Source: Patiria miniata (lineage: Eukaryota > Echinodermata > Asteroidea > Valvatida > Asterinidae). From it: a stretch of DNA of 64,000 nt. Position numbers and translations under genes: made by a program. A model generated the notes under the pieces. That model was not told where the DNA came from, ran no database searches, and saw nothing but the letters and a program-made list of their open reading frames with translations. Of this stretch, positions 1-10,800 are shown one piece after another. The stretch covers positions 13,181,730 through 13,245,729 of the forward strand of contig NW_024037059.1 in the NCBI RefSeq assembly GCF_015706575.1, given 5' to 3'. The first letter of the stretch is position 1. Every line of letters begins with the position of its first letter.

Positions 1-1600
1 TTGCTGATGTGTTTACATGCCTGTTGATGTTTCTGTCCAACTAACTGGTAGTGTCAGTTTCGTAAATGTCGTGAAAACAATTGGCATTCATTGCACCATG
101 GAGCTGTCGGTGTCAAGTGACACTCGCCCGAATCGGGTCCGAGACGCGTACGGGCCCACGTGTTCAAGACGATATGCTGACCTGCTTGTGCTGCTGGTAA
201 GAGAGGCCGGGAGTATTCGACTGGATAAGGGAAATTTGGTCCATTTGATTTTAAAATAGGGGGAAGAAACTCAAACTCCGAATGGATAACAATTTTTTTT
301 AGCATAAGATTAAGGCTAAGCACTTGCCTTTATGTCACCTGGTTGACTACATGTAGCTTGAGTAACTCCAGCTGACATGTTCATGATTCCATGTATTCAT
401 TCACATGTAGCGCTGGAGACATAACTAGGGAGTTACAGTGTGGTAGCAAGGGACCCTTCCGGAATGGCCTCCCAAAAATTGTCATTTTTCACCTCTAATA
501 TCATCCCAGATTTCATTTACATACCTCATACATTCAGCAGTCTGCAAGAAGCTACTGATCGACTTGAAACAGACCACAAAAAAAAATCGTCCATTTTGTT
601 TGGTTAATTATGTAAATGCATGCATCACATGATGACATTGTCTTGGGGAAAAAAAATGTAAAAACAGTGTAGAGAAATACACAATAAACACTGTAGAATC
701 AAAGCTGTAGACTGTCATTTTTGCATTATTATTGCACTGTTCCAAAGATTTATGAACAGTTTCGCAATTGCAATTTTTTTTCGCTCCTTGAAGCCCACAG
801 GTTGGAGTTGTCAGAAATTAAGGGAAAAAACCTAGGATTTGCAAACATTAAAACAAAATACCATGTGGAATCTACTTATTACTCCTTCAAAACTCTTTAA
901 ATTTTACTGGCACAGACTGTCATGTGACCACTAAACACCTTGACAATAGATGGCAATAAACTGTGAAATAACTGAATTATGAAACATGAAAACCTACTCC
1001 AACAGCAGCCTATAATTATGGTCAATCGAGGGAGGCTTTTCAACCAAGTGGCATCAAGACCATCACGCTAAGAGTCCATCCATCTCGCAGACCACTGGCA
1101 ACTAGCATTCTTGCAGTCTTATATGTTCTTCATCTGGCTTCAACAGGTCCAAAAGTCAAAGGTCCATTACCAGTCTGATTGGACTGCGAAGACAGATCTG
1201 GACTATAACAGGACTTCAAATAAGAAGTCTGGCCATATCCGATCCAAAATTGTAGTCGAAGTAAACAGGAAGCAATGATGTCCCCAAATCTAAGTCCAGC
1301 CCCATTAACTCTTCCAACACCCACAAACCCCAAGTCCTATCAATTTGAAGACCTATCGGCCTTTGAAACCCTTCATTTTATAGTCTATTTCTCACTCAAC
1401 CATCAACAAGCCAGCTAAGAGTCCCGAAGCCTACCCTTCCGCTCTCAACCCAACAGCTCCTAACTCCTCAATCTCCCAGCCTCAGACCTTCAGATCCAAG
1501 TAAATTTGTCAGGGTACCCCTTGCAATTTGAAAATCTGGCCAGAGCTGAAAATTGTCCAAGTATAAACAACCTAAGGGTTTTAATTACAAAAACGAGGAG
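1..1600. other. No recognised gene
   Basis: This stretch holds only short overlapping ORFs on both strands with no family resemblance that I can see. It is AT-rich with scattered homopolymer runs and one TACATGTA-type palindrome near 350. Residues 120-240 are more GC-rich and could be the scar of an old coding element, but no frame stays open or matches a known motif. Confidence 0.5.
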
Positions 1601-1610
1601 AAAGTGCTAA

Positions 1611-1675
1611 ATCTTAGTGGAAAAGGAGATTGGCTGCTATGCAAGAGGTGCAGGGTTCAACCCCACCCTATGCTA
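1611..1675 (+). repeat. tRNA-like sequence, probable SINE head
   Basis: An A-box-like start (CTTAGTGG followed by a purine-rich stretch), an anticodon-arm-like CTGCTATGCAAGAGG and a B-box-like GGGTTCAACCCC follow each other with tRNA-like spacing. Stems are imperfect, so this is a tRNA-derived SINE or tRNA pseudogene and not a working tRNA. It faces a second tRNA-like unit about 60 bases downstream on the other strand. Confidence 0.5.
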
Positions 1676-1730
1676 CTATTTTCTTTATTTTTTAAAAATT
1701 TACCACTGCCGTAAGAAACAATTCTACTAC

Positions 1731-1803
1731 CTGGTCCACGACTGGGATTGAACCAGGGACCCGGTTGCTGGTGGTCAGTAAGCTAGACCACCAGGCCACA
1801 GGC
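1731..1803 (-). repeat. tRNA-like sequence on minus strand, probable SINE
   Basis: Read on the minus strand it has GCCTGGTGGTCTAGCTTAC as an A-box region and CCTGGTTCAATCCCAG as a good B box, spaced as in a tRNA gene. No intact cloverleaf or terminator is evident. The layout resembles the tRNA-derived head of animal SINEs. Together with the plus-strand unit just upstream it makes a convergent pair of RNA polymerase III promoter-like sequences. Confidence 0.55.
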
Positions 1804-2595
1804 TTCTTTACACAAAATTCGTGCTTGGAACTAATACTTAAGGTTAGATTGCGAAATACTGAAAAAAGGAAAAATGACCCTTGCCCTCATTGGAATATAA
1901 ACCAGAAAAAAAGAAGAATATTCAGAAGGAAACCACTACAGATCCAAATTGTTTTGTTCTCAAATTTAGACATTTATTCAATATACCTTCTGTTGCTGTA
2001 ACCCAATTCACAATTTGGTAAAGTTAAAATAAAGTTGTTTTAAAACTATTTTAACAAAAACCACATGTATTTTTAACGTAATAAATGTAGAAATTAATTT
2101 ATTTCCCTTTACAAAAATCTAAATTTTGTCCATTTAATGTATAAAATATTAGTGGCAAGCTCTTCTTGTGAAATTTTCACAGATTTTTTTTCATGGGAGT
2201 TGGGGACAAATTGGCAATAATTGTTTAATCATAAACATTTGTTTGAATGCGAAAAAGAGACAATTTTTGCAATCTGGCTTTTACCCCAGGGCCGTACCTT
2301 GTCAGTGATTTTTGCCAACAGCATCTCATTCATTTCTTCCCTTTAAATTCAGAAAATTAATTTTTTTATTTATTTATTTCATTTTCCGGGATATTACAAA
2401 CAGTGAGTCATAGACAAAACAATGACATGTACAAATAACACTGAGTAGTAAACATAATAGAAAACATAACAGAAAATTGTAACCACTTCACAAAGAAAAA
2501 CATACCGATTCAAATAAAGAGTGACACCTTATTTCAGAAATAATTTCTAGTACTATTAAGTTAAAAAAGTTAAACACCGATCACAAATGCATGTA
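1804..2595. other. AT-rich non-coding stretch
   Basis: No gene is recognised. The single ORF at 1765-2001 starts inside the tRNA-like repeat and has low-complexity composition. The rest is AT-rich with poly-T runs. Confidence 0.5.
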
Positions 2596-3034
2596 CTACA
2601 CTCAACTAAAAAAGAAAGTCCCCCTTAATACTTTTTTCGTCTAACTCAAAAACTACTGGGCACATCTTGTTCAAATTACGACTGATCAGTTCAGAAATTC
2701 CTTATTTCCAGCCATACTCTTTGTTTGGCCCGAAACAGTGATGATGTGTACAAGATTACGAAATTTATGACATGGTAACGAAAAAGTTGCACTTTTGCAT
2801 GCATGCAAGGTGAGTGTGAACCACAACTTGCCCATATATATGTTTTCGGTACCATTTGTCATAAATTGCATAAATTTGTATACGTTATCAGTGTTTTGGG
2901 CCAAATAAAGAGTATGGCTGGATTGCTAAGGAATTTCTGTACTGATTAGTCGTTATTTGAGCAAGAGGTTCTCAGTAGTTTGAGTTAGAAAAAAAATATT
3001 GGGGGGGGGCCTTTCTTTTTTGGTTTGAGTGTAG
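2596..3034. mobile_element. TA-flanked inverted-repeat element (MITE)
   Basis: The left end CTACACTCAACTAAAAAAG and the right end, read in reverse complement as CTACACTCAAACCAAAAAAG, are related inverted repeats. Similarity continues inward for roughly 150 bases, including the shared inner words CAGAAATTCCTTA and CCAGCCATACTCTTT. The element is flanked on both sides by TA, as expected for a Tc1/mariner-type insertion. No transposase ORF lies inside, so it is a non-autonomous element. The 72-aa minus-strand ORF inside it is simply part of the repeat. Confidence 0.8.
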
Positions 3035-3517
3035 TAGGTTAAAAAAAAAAGCATATGAATACTGCCCTCTATAGACAGTCCAATATTGTACTTATGCCAT
3101 TTGGCTTGATTCGATGCCATCAAATTTCAAATTTATTTCATAAAAAATTGAATCTCCTCCCAGAACCTAAACAGGAATTTAGTTTCACAAACTGCACTTT
3201 ACAAAAAGACAAACTTTCCTGTGATATATTTGGACTATTTACTGATGTTGAACTTTCTTGCTTGATGACTTAAACAAATTTGGTTTCATGACTGCATTTC
3301 ATTTACATTTCAAAGCACTCTTACCGTTTGCATTATGTGTAAACTAATTGCTATTGTGGACCATGCATTAATTCATTAATTAAACAGTCATGAGCTATAT
3401 GTGGGCAAAGGAGGGCGCTCCCATTTAATTTTTTATTTTGTTTTACCAAAAGAGGAGCAACCAACAAAATTTGTTTCTGGATTTCATTAGATTTTTAGGA
3501 GCAAGGTTTTAAAAAAA

Positions 3518-3678
3518 GGGAATAAATGTGTGCTTGGGAGGTGTTAGACACTATGCTTAAGACTGGAGTCTGGATGCTGAAAATTACCTGAGCCAAAGGT
3601 AATTATCAGCATCCAGACTCCAACCGGTCCTATATAAAAGCATAGTGTTTAATACCAACCAAGCACATGTTTATTCCC
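3518..3678. repeat. Foldback palindrome, about 76-bp arms
   Basis: GGGAATAAATGTGTGCTTGG at the left is matched in reverse complement by the sequence ending CCAAGCACATGTTTATTCCC at the right. The centre closes through AATTACCT-gagccaa-AGGTAATT. Almost the whole 161 bases would form one hairpin. It codes for nothing and is probably a foldback or MITE-like element. No convincing target duplication was seen. Confidence 0.75.
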
Positions 3679-4078
3679 ATTCATATATATCTCTTCCGTC
3701 ATAAAACCAACATTTTTAGTCCAAAAGTCAAAACAGGTCAAAATGTAACAAATTCCAAAGATATTGTTCCACAGTTTCACTTCATGTTTTTCCAAACACC
3801 CCTCTAGCTATATAATGGAGTGTCCAGCTCGCGAGTCAGACATAAACAATTCATTTTATGATGACTGGCGCGCCCGTTCTGCACGATGTTGCGCAATTGC
3901 AGCTGTGCAAGTGCTTTGTGAATTTAGGACTTGAAATACTTACTTTTGCACATGCCTACGTGTGAGGATTGTGAACGTTCACCCAATGAAATGGTAAAGG
4001 TACTGGATTTGACAGGAGTCAAAATTGTTCATGTGACACTTGAAAGTGTCTAACACCAGCCAGCCATGTCTTTTTCAG

Positions 4079-4272
4079 CCGTTTCAGACCAGCAAATGTG
4101 ACAAGCTCTCGACCAATGGCAATGGGTAAACTGTCTTAGATATTTATGAATATTCATTAAAATGTACAACCACAACCGTTTCAGACCAGCAATGTGACAA
4201 TCTCTCGACCAATGGCAATGGGTAAACTGTCTTAGATATTTATGAATATTCATTAAAATGTACAACCACATC
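4079..4272. repeat. Two-copy tandem duplication, 97-bp unit
   Basis: The unit from GTTTCAGACCAGCA to TGTACAACCAC occurs twice head to tail with a few single-base differences, so the duplication is recent relative to most repeats here. The minus-strand 74-aa ORF across it is only a read-through of the repeat. Confidence 0.85.
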
Positions 4273-4731
4273 ACTTAATAACATTAATAATAAATTCACA
4301 AATAATATTAAAATACACAAATAAACAGCAATACAATAGGGCCCAGTAACTAATTTGGAAACCCGAAACTGTACAATTTTACCAAGTAAATGGGCAATTC
4401 CATAATGACTGACATTAGTTAGAGAGCTTCATGCGTAAAAACAAAATACCCATATTCACAAAGACGCCCTCAAAACTTACACTGTAACAAAAATTGAGAG
4501 AAAAATAGTACTGAAAAAATACAACAAAAAACTTATTCAAAAGTCCATATAAGTCATCAGGACATTATATGCGAATACAGATAAGTGTAGGCGGGGCTAC
4601 TATGTGGAGTGTCCAATCACACCTTGCTAAATCTTGATGTCATCAAATCATTTGCAGCTATTCGCCCTTTGCAGACGTTTCAGAAACAACACTTTTTTGT
4701 GCATTGGTGCTGTGTGTAATGTTAGACATCG

Positions 4732-5068
4732 ACATACAACATGTGCATCGCTCGCGAACTATATGCGAGTTTCCACGCAACGATCAACCAATACAAAAAC
4801 AACATTTAAGGTCATCTTAGGCTATTAGTATAATGAGCACCACCCCCAAAACCTGACATGGACGATTGGACTGAGGCGTTCTTCTCGGTCCAAAGATTTG
4901 CATACAACATGTGTATCGCTCACTAACTATATGCAAGTTTCCACACAGCGATCAACCAACATGAAAATGACTTTAGGTCATCTTAGGCTATTAGCATAAT
5001 GAGCACCACCCCCAAAACCTGACATGGACGATTGGACTGAGGTATTCTTTTGGGTCCAAAGATTTGCA
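4732..5068. repeat. Two-copy tandem duplication, about 169-bp unit
   Basis: The unit begins CATACAACATGTGCATCGCTC at 4732 and again, with one change, at 4901. Both units contain GGTCATCTTAGGCTATTAG and end in a version of GGTCCAAAGATTTGCATA. Copies are about 90 percent alike by eye. No coding role is seen. Confidence 0.8.
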
Positions 5069-5253
5069 TAAATAAAGTGGCCGCATGAGGTCGCTGTTGG
5101 GGCTGTATTTTTAACGCACTGCATAGCGAGGATATTCCACAGATCGTTTACTGCGCACGGACGAATAATGACGAACGCCTTGACCAAGGCTACTGCAGAC
5201 TCTGATGCGATGGTGCCCCATAACTCACAAAACAGTGGACACACGCAACAGAA

Positions 5254-5486
5254 CTATTTATGTTTTAAAAATGCTAAGTTATGTTTTGTCTTGTGTCTCC
5301 AACAGCATGGAATTGCCCATATAATATTTATTCCATTAATAGCCTTCGTGTAGTGCATTCTAAAAAGACTCAAGAAACTTTGGATGTACATGTAGTTTCT
5401 GTAATGTCCGATGTCATCACAAAGTGGTGCAGTTTCAGGGCATTCCAGCATCAAGTGCAAGGTCTCCTTGGTTAGAGCAGGAAAAT
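5254..5486 (-). CDS. Orphan exon-like ORF, function unknown
   Basis: On the minus strand a pyrimidine-rich tract and CAG acceptor end at 5487, followed by a 77-codon open frame starting DFPALTKETLHLMLECPE and ending at a stop at 5254. The acceptor and composition suggest a terminal exon or a fragment of a mobile-element protein. No family is recognised and no upstream exon was identified. Confidence 0.2.
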
Positions 5487-5599
5487 CTGAAATAAAAATC
5501 ATAAAATAAATCAAAAAAATTAATAAGTTTAACCTAAACAAAAGAATAAAATGCAACGTTGCCAAGTCCCTGTTAGCAAAATTAAATTCCATCATGACA

Positions 5600-6130
5600 C
5601 TCGTCTTTGGGGCTCAGTATCTCTCGGAGCTTTCGCAGCTTTAGTGAAAGTGTCTGTGTCTTCGAACTGGCTGAAGACACGCTGGCCATCTCAAATGATT
5701 ATCTCTGAGTAGAAGGCATTCTCCTGGTCCTGAGGATACCTAGACCTGAGAGAATTAATCACAGAATAGGAAGGGTTTGAATTTAGTGGTAGCCTGCTAG
5801 CCAAATAGTCTTGTTCACTAGCCCAGCTGGCTAGTGAAGAAAAAAGTTACTGATGAACCCTGATAATGTGTGCAAGATAGGTCCAGTGTGGATCAAGAAA
5901 CCATGAAAGGATTGCATCCTTAGGATTGCGCACTCAGGAAGACAGTTTAGGATGATACTCTGAAAGCTCAGTGACTAAATCTTCACCAACTGTCACCTTA
6001 CATGGTGTATATAAAGCTAAATTAGTATCTATCATGCTTCACCTACCGATATAGCTAGGCTGTCAGGTATCAGGACTGCTAACGCCTGATTGAATTGGAC
6101 ATAAGCTCCCCCCTCTGGCTACCTACCCCC
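5600..6130. other. No recognised gene
   Basis: No stable reading frame or known element was seen. A small inverted motif built from CTAGCC/GGCTAG lies near 5790-5835. Confidence 0.4.
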
Positions 6131-6306
6131 TCAATGGGCACCTGCTCTGGCGTCCCAGGCTGATGGCAGACAGGATGGGAGAAGGTACTCTACCATAAGC
6201 ACGGTTGATCCTTGAATGCCCATCCTAGGACCCCAGACATTAGAAATGCCGTGGACAACCAGGACAATTGGTGAAGAATGCTGGCCATCACCTGTCAGCA
6301 ACCTTC
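6131..6306 (-). CDS. Orphan exon-like ORF, function unknown
   Basis: A minus-strand acceptor (TTTTTCTGTGTCATCCACAG) precedes an open frame of about 58 codons that ends at a stop at 6131. The peptide starts GRLLTGDGQHSSPIVLVV and is not recognised. It may be a real 3' exon or chance; there is no second exon to support it. Confidence 0.2.
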
Positions 6307-6864
6307 CTGTGGATGACACAGAAAAATAACAGGAGACGATTAACAGAAACATGCCAATGACCAAAACAAGTTGCAAGAGATTATTTTCATTAATGAGCTT
6401 ACAATTCAATGATTAATGAAAACTGAACGGAAATGGTAATCAATCTCCGAAAAAAACCTTAAAAAGTAAGTTAATCACCAGGTCGAACATTCCTTTTTTA
6501 CTATGTACATTTACATGTAAGTTGCCTCCAAAGTATGGGAGAACATAAAACAAGTGAGATAACAAAAAATCACTGTTTTGTAAGGTGAAACTATAACAAG
6601 ATAACATTGAGCTCCCTTTGCATTCATATTCACAGCAACATTTTCGCATGAATGTATAACCAACACATAATTCACATAAAGATTGTTACAATAGTATATA
6701 TTGAAGTATATTGAACCTGTTTTAGCTCATCTGACAACAAATGGTCCTCTTCTTGCAGTTTTGATAACAGGCTCTCGATGAATTTCAAGAGGGAAAAAGT
6801 TACTCGGTCCTATCAAAGAACAAGAAAAAAATGCAAGACATATTAGTTTTGGTGGCTAAAATAC

Positions 6865-7719
6865 TTGTGGGGCTACAGAAGCATAGCAACTGTATATCAA
6901 TCCCACCTAGCTGATAGAATTGTCCAAGAGACAGTGGGTCAAGAGGAGAACATCTCCAGCAAGAAAGAGAACTGTATCAGGTTGTACTATCCTGTGCTAG
7001 ATCGCCTTCTAAATGAAGTCCACTCAAGCTTCAGTAACGAGCCGGGCAGCCGTCCAAGTTGGGAGACTGTGTCAACCGCTTCCTCAGCGCACAGGACCCT
7101 CTGGTCCTTATGGAATCTGCAGGAGGTGCAGGATGGTGTACTGTATAGAAGTTGGGAGTCCGATGATGAAAAGATTAGATGGTGCTATGTACTGCCTGAT
7201 AAATTGAGAGAGGTAGTACTTCACGAGCTACACGGTGGTCAGACAAGTGAACATCTGGGTGTTAACAAGACTTTGGCCAAATCAATGGTGCGATAGTATT
7301 GGCCGGGGAATGACTCTCTGATGTTACCTACCAAATGCAGATGAAGACTGGCAGTAGGGCTTCTGTAGTCCACGGAGATAGGCTCAAGACTTACACTGGT
7401 GACGACCTAGACCATGGAAGTATGAGCCTAGTGGTTGAGCAGCGAGTGTTGGCAGAATCAGTTGAAGTTTCTGATTCCGTTGATGACGATGAAAATAATA
7501 ATGATGATAAATGAAGAACCTTTGGTTGGAGAACCAGTGTTTGAGGTTCCAGCGGCCATGCCTACTAGTCAAAAGGAACGACTGAGTGTTGAGCCTCCCG
7601 AGGCCCAAAAGATTGATACTAGCAGTAGCTGGGAAGGGGGAGTTGTTGTGGATAGCCCTTGGGGAACCCGAAAAATGTATCCCCAGAGGGAACGCAGACT
7701 TTCTGCCAGATGGCGGTAG
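6865..7719 (+). pseudogene. Ty3/gypsy pol fragment (integrase zinc-binding region and C-terminus)
   Basis: The frame from 6865 ends in LRE-VVLHELHGGQ-TSEHLGVNKTLAK, the H2C2 zinc-binding start of gypsy integrase, where the histidines precede the usual LGV-KT motif. An in-frame TAG at 7294 stands just before YWPG, the next conserved word. The integrase core is then missing: within 40 bases the sequence jumps to a pol C-terminal segment (VVHGDRLKTYTGDD, near 7358-7400). After another frame change near 7510 it ends with YPQRERRLSARW, typical of a gypsy pol tail. No LTRs are visible. The copy is dead through an internal deletion, a stop and a frameshift. Confidence 0.75.
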
Positions 7720-7778
7720 TTAGCCACACACATTATCAGTTGACTATAACCTAACCAACATTTTTATTTGACAGAAAT

Positions 7779-8794
7779 CAGACTAGTCTCGAGACCATTT
7801 TTTTCAGGTCTCAACGATTTTGAGGTCTCGGAATGTTGTGGTCTCGGTCTCGACTCCAAATATCTCGGTCTCTGACAAGGGTCTTGGATCAAGACCTTGA
7901 CGAGACCCGTCAAATATTCTAGAGTGTTTGAAGACAATTATTGCTTATGGAGTCGACACTGTATCAACAGGGCAAATCATAATGCATAGTGCATGTCAAA
8001 AGAATTGCAGCAGGGAGAGCACCTTTATCGCTAGCATATCGCCGCTCAGTTAGTAGCATGGACTGTTTGTCATGTCATTGATCTCGAGCTGACTTCTGAT
8101 TGCTTACAGTTTTGGACAAACAATCGTGTCAGATACCCGACATTGTTTAAACTTGCCCTGAGAACACTAAAAGTCCCTGCCTCCAGTGCTCCTGTGGAAT
8201 GTATCTTCGGCAGATGTGGAATCATAGTGAGACCAAACAGGGCTACAGTCAGCAGATAACTTTACAAAGTTGTTGTTCTTGAAGTGCAATAAGGACATTC
8301 TGCAGAATTACTAGTCAGTTTACCTTCAGTACTACTACCAACTTGCTGAGTACAGTAAATCCTGATCAGAATAAGAGATAAACCTGTATTGGGCTAATTC
8401 AATCGGGCATGTCCCATTCATTGCATTTCAGTTCTGTCGCACTCTAGAAATATTCAAAGAGCGACAGAGGGCACATACCTGTATGAATTAGTCAAACCAT
8501 TAGAACATCAAACAATTAAAAAAATCTTGCCAAAATGTACCTGGCTATTTTTAAAGGCATGGTATAGCATTATTTTTTTTTTTTTAAGTTTTGAAGAGTT
8601 TTGGCATCAAATTTACATTGATATGTGAACACGTATATACACAACTTGCTAGATATTGTGTGTGATTTTTTTTTAAAAAGGTCTCGGTCTCGGACTATGA
8701 GGTCTTGGTCTCAGACTATGAGGTCTCGGGCTCGGTCTCGGATGGGGAAGTCTCGGTCTTGGTCTTGGACTTTGAGGTCTTGACTCCAACACTG
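7779..8794 (+). mobile_element. Decayed hAT element with transposase dimerisation-domain scrap
   Basis: Near 8145-8250 the plus strand reads FKLALRTLKVPASSAPVE, a clear match to the C-terminal dimerisation domain of hAT transposases, followed by IIVRPNRA and several stops. Both flanks are built from degenerate GTCTCGG/GGTCTTGG words. The right end, read in reverse, is CAGTGTTGGAGTCAAGACC and resembles the left CAGACTAGTCTCGAGACC, so these may be the termini. No 8-bp target duplication is conserved. Most of the transposase is lost. Confidence 0.65.
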
Positions 8795-9109
8795 TTAACT
8801 GGGTCTTGTGTGGCAAACAGGATAGATGCAGAATTATTTGTGTGCGTCTAGAGCACTAAGATTTATGGTGTGTACGTAGACCAATCAGAAGAGCGTATTG
8901 CATAGAGTCTGGGCGCTTTACGTTCGTGTTGTGGCATCACTAAGTCATATCCAAAGATGGCGTCAATACTGTAAGGCTTGTTATTCGCAGGTACGTTGGC
9001 GATGAAGAAAATGATGCTGGCGCGAGTCGCAGAAGGAATGAATGGCAGCGATCAAAGTTGTAATATTTTGGTGGAATAATACGTGTTGGTTGCAGACTGG
9101 AATAAATCA

Positions 9110-9830
9110 GAGACCAGTCCCCGTGGGTTTCCCCCAACTGCCGAGTCCGCCACAGAACCATAACCTTTCAATCAATGATCAGTCAATCAGTCAAGCAGAC
9201 CTTGACGCCCTCGGCCAGTGGAGCATGTCAAATGGGATGAAACTTAATTCAAACAAATCCAAGGTAATGCATATGACCAGATCAACAAAGACTCTAGCCC
9301 TCCCAAAGTTCTCCATTAACTGTTGCTACCACCTGCAAGTACCTTGGCATTACAATAAACAGTACACTGACCATGCTAAGAAGAATAAGGCATACCGCTG
9401 GAGGAACCTCTACAAAACCTCTACACTGATGATGTCTTTATACTGGTCACTTGTCATACCAGTTCCTGAGTACCAGTTGCCAGCCTGGTGTCCAAACACA
9501 GCAGCCTTATCATCTAAGCTTGAACGGGTCCGAAGGAGAGCAACAAGGATGTTTCTCAAACAGCAAAAACGAGCAATGCTGTATTAGGATAGACTACAGA
9601 AACTGCACTGGCAAAGTCTGGAATCTAGACGACAGAGACTAGTTATTCAATTTACTACTAAATGTTTATTTGGCATAATTGACTGAAGCAAAATCAACTC
9701 AAATACTTCCGTTAATATCCGTCACATGGATACACTTACTTTTAATCACCTTTGTGCAAGAACTCAGCATGAAGCACACCTCTATTCATCTATTCCCATG
9801 TTTTGTGACTCATTAAAAAAATGTTAACGT
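9110..9830 (+). pseudogene. Non-LTR retrotransposon reverse transcriptase C-terminus (CR1/L2-like)
   Basis: The first frame carries QADLDALGQWSMSNGMKLNS followed by NKSKVMHMTRS, the conserved post-catalytic part of CR1/L2/Rex-type reverse transcriptases. It continues with LERVRRRATRMFL. After an in-frame stop near 9586 the next frame continues DRLQKLHWQSLESRRQRLV, again a conserved C-terminal word. It runs on to a stop near 9825. The upstream catalytic domain and endonuclease are absent, as expected for a 5'-truncated copy. Frame changes show it is dead. Confidence 0.75.
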
Positions 9831-10009
9831 GTATTTCTGTAACCACTTCCTAGATGTCTAGATAACTTCCAGTACTTGTGTTTGCAAGGTTTTTTCCATT
9901 ATTTATCCCATTGCCATTATTTTGATTTCATATTTTATGTCAGCTTGAGATCTATGGGTCCCAATATTTTTTTTTTCTGTTGCCAGTTAATCCGGTTTTG
10001 TTTGATTAC

Positions 10010-10420
10010 ATTTAGGTTCAACTGTTACTGATAATTTACATCACTAACACTCAGCCTTATTTGGGCAAGAAGAAGAACCGGCGGGAGACAAAACTGGGCA
10101 AACGTGTTGTTTTGGACATGGTTTGTCTGCTTTTCAAGAGTGAGTGGCGGCAACGTCACAGCAGATAACTACTTCACCTGTGCTGAACTCGCTGAAGACC
10201 TTCTCAAGGAGAGGCTAACTCTGCTAGGGACAATAAAGAGCCATCGTCAAGAAGTTTCCAAAATTTTCAAAACTAAAAAAAAAACAAAGGGAGAAAAACC
10301 AAGTCATCAGAGTTGTTTACCGCCCCCCTGATAGACCCTTGCTTTTTATGTACCTACAAAGAAAAAGAGTGTCACTGTTCAATGTTTTGATTAGTGTAAA
10401 TATTGCAACCATTTGTATTA
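10010..10420 (+). pseudogene. PiggyBac-type transposase fragment
   Basis: Pieces in different frames match the order of a piggyBac (DDE_Tnp_1_7) transposase. These are YLGKKKNRRETKLGKRVVLD near 10055-10115, then NVTADNYFTCAELAEDLLKE near 10150-10210 containing the TDNYFTS-like catalytic-aspartate motif. Next come LTLLGTIKSHRQEV, and VMYLQRKRVSLFNVLIS-like residues near 10345-10400. At least two frameshifts separate them. The fragment lies just upstream of the BEN gene and could be mistaken for its 5' exon. Confidence 0.6.
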
Positions 10421-10800
10421 TAATGATCTCTTTCTTTTACGGCTCCAGGAGAAGATCATCTACTGTAGTAGGGAAGGTTTGTGGTGATCCAAGTACATGT
10501 ACGTGCAAGTTGTCAAGGACTTTTAAGTTTTACTAAAAAATGTGCACAGGTGTCGATAGGTTCCTACGATTATTTTAAAGTTTACAATATTTTGATTCTC
10601 TGAATCTTCTAGACGTGTTATTGAACTTGTTGGTGCTTTCATATTTTTTAACAATTTGCCGACGCTAAAGCACGACCGGTCTGGTCTACAATGTGTATGT
10701 TCAATTGGTGATGGTGCAGTCTAATATGCAGAACATATGAATGACGGTGCAATCTTTTACAAATTAAGTGAGATTGACGCGTGGTTCTTTTCCACCTCAG

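Noticed and set aside
10104..10331. First exon of the BEN gene
   Set aside because: The frame contains the NYFTCAELAEDLL word of piggyBac transposases and shifts frame into further piggyBac words, so it is a transposon relic and not part of the BEN protein.
10449..10476. Extra 28-base exon of the BEN gene between AG and GT
   Set aside because: Its length is not divisible by three and breaks the uniform phase-0 pattern; AG and GT can occur by chance at this spacing.
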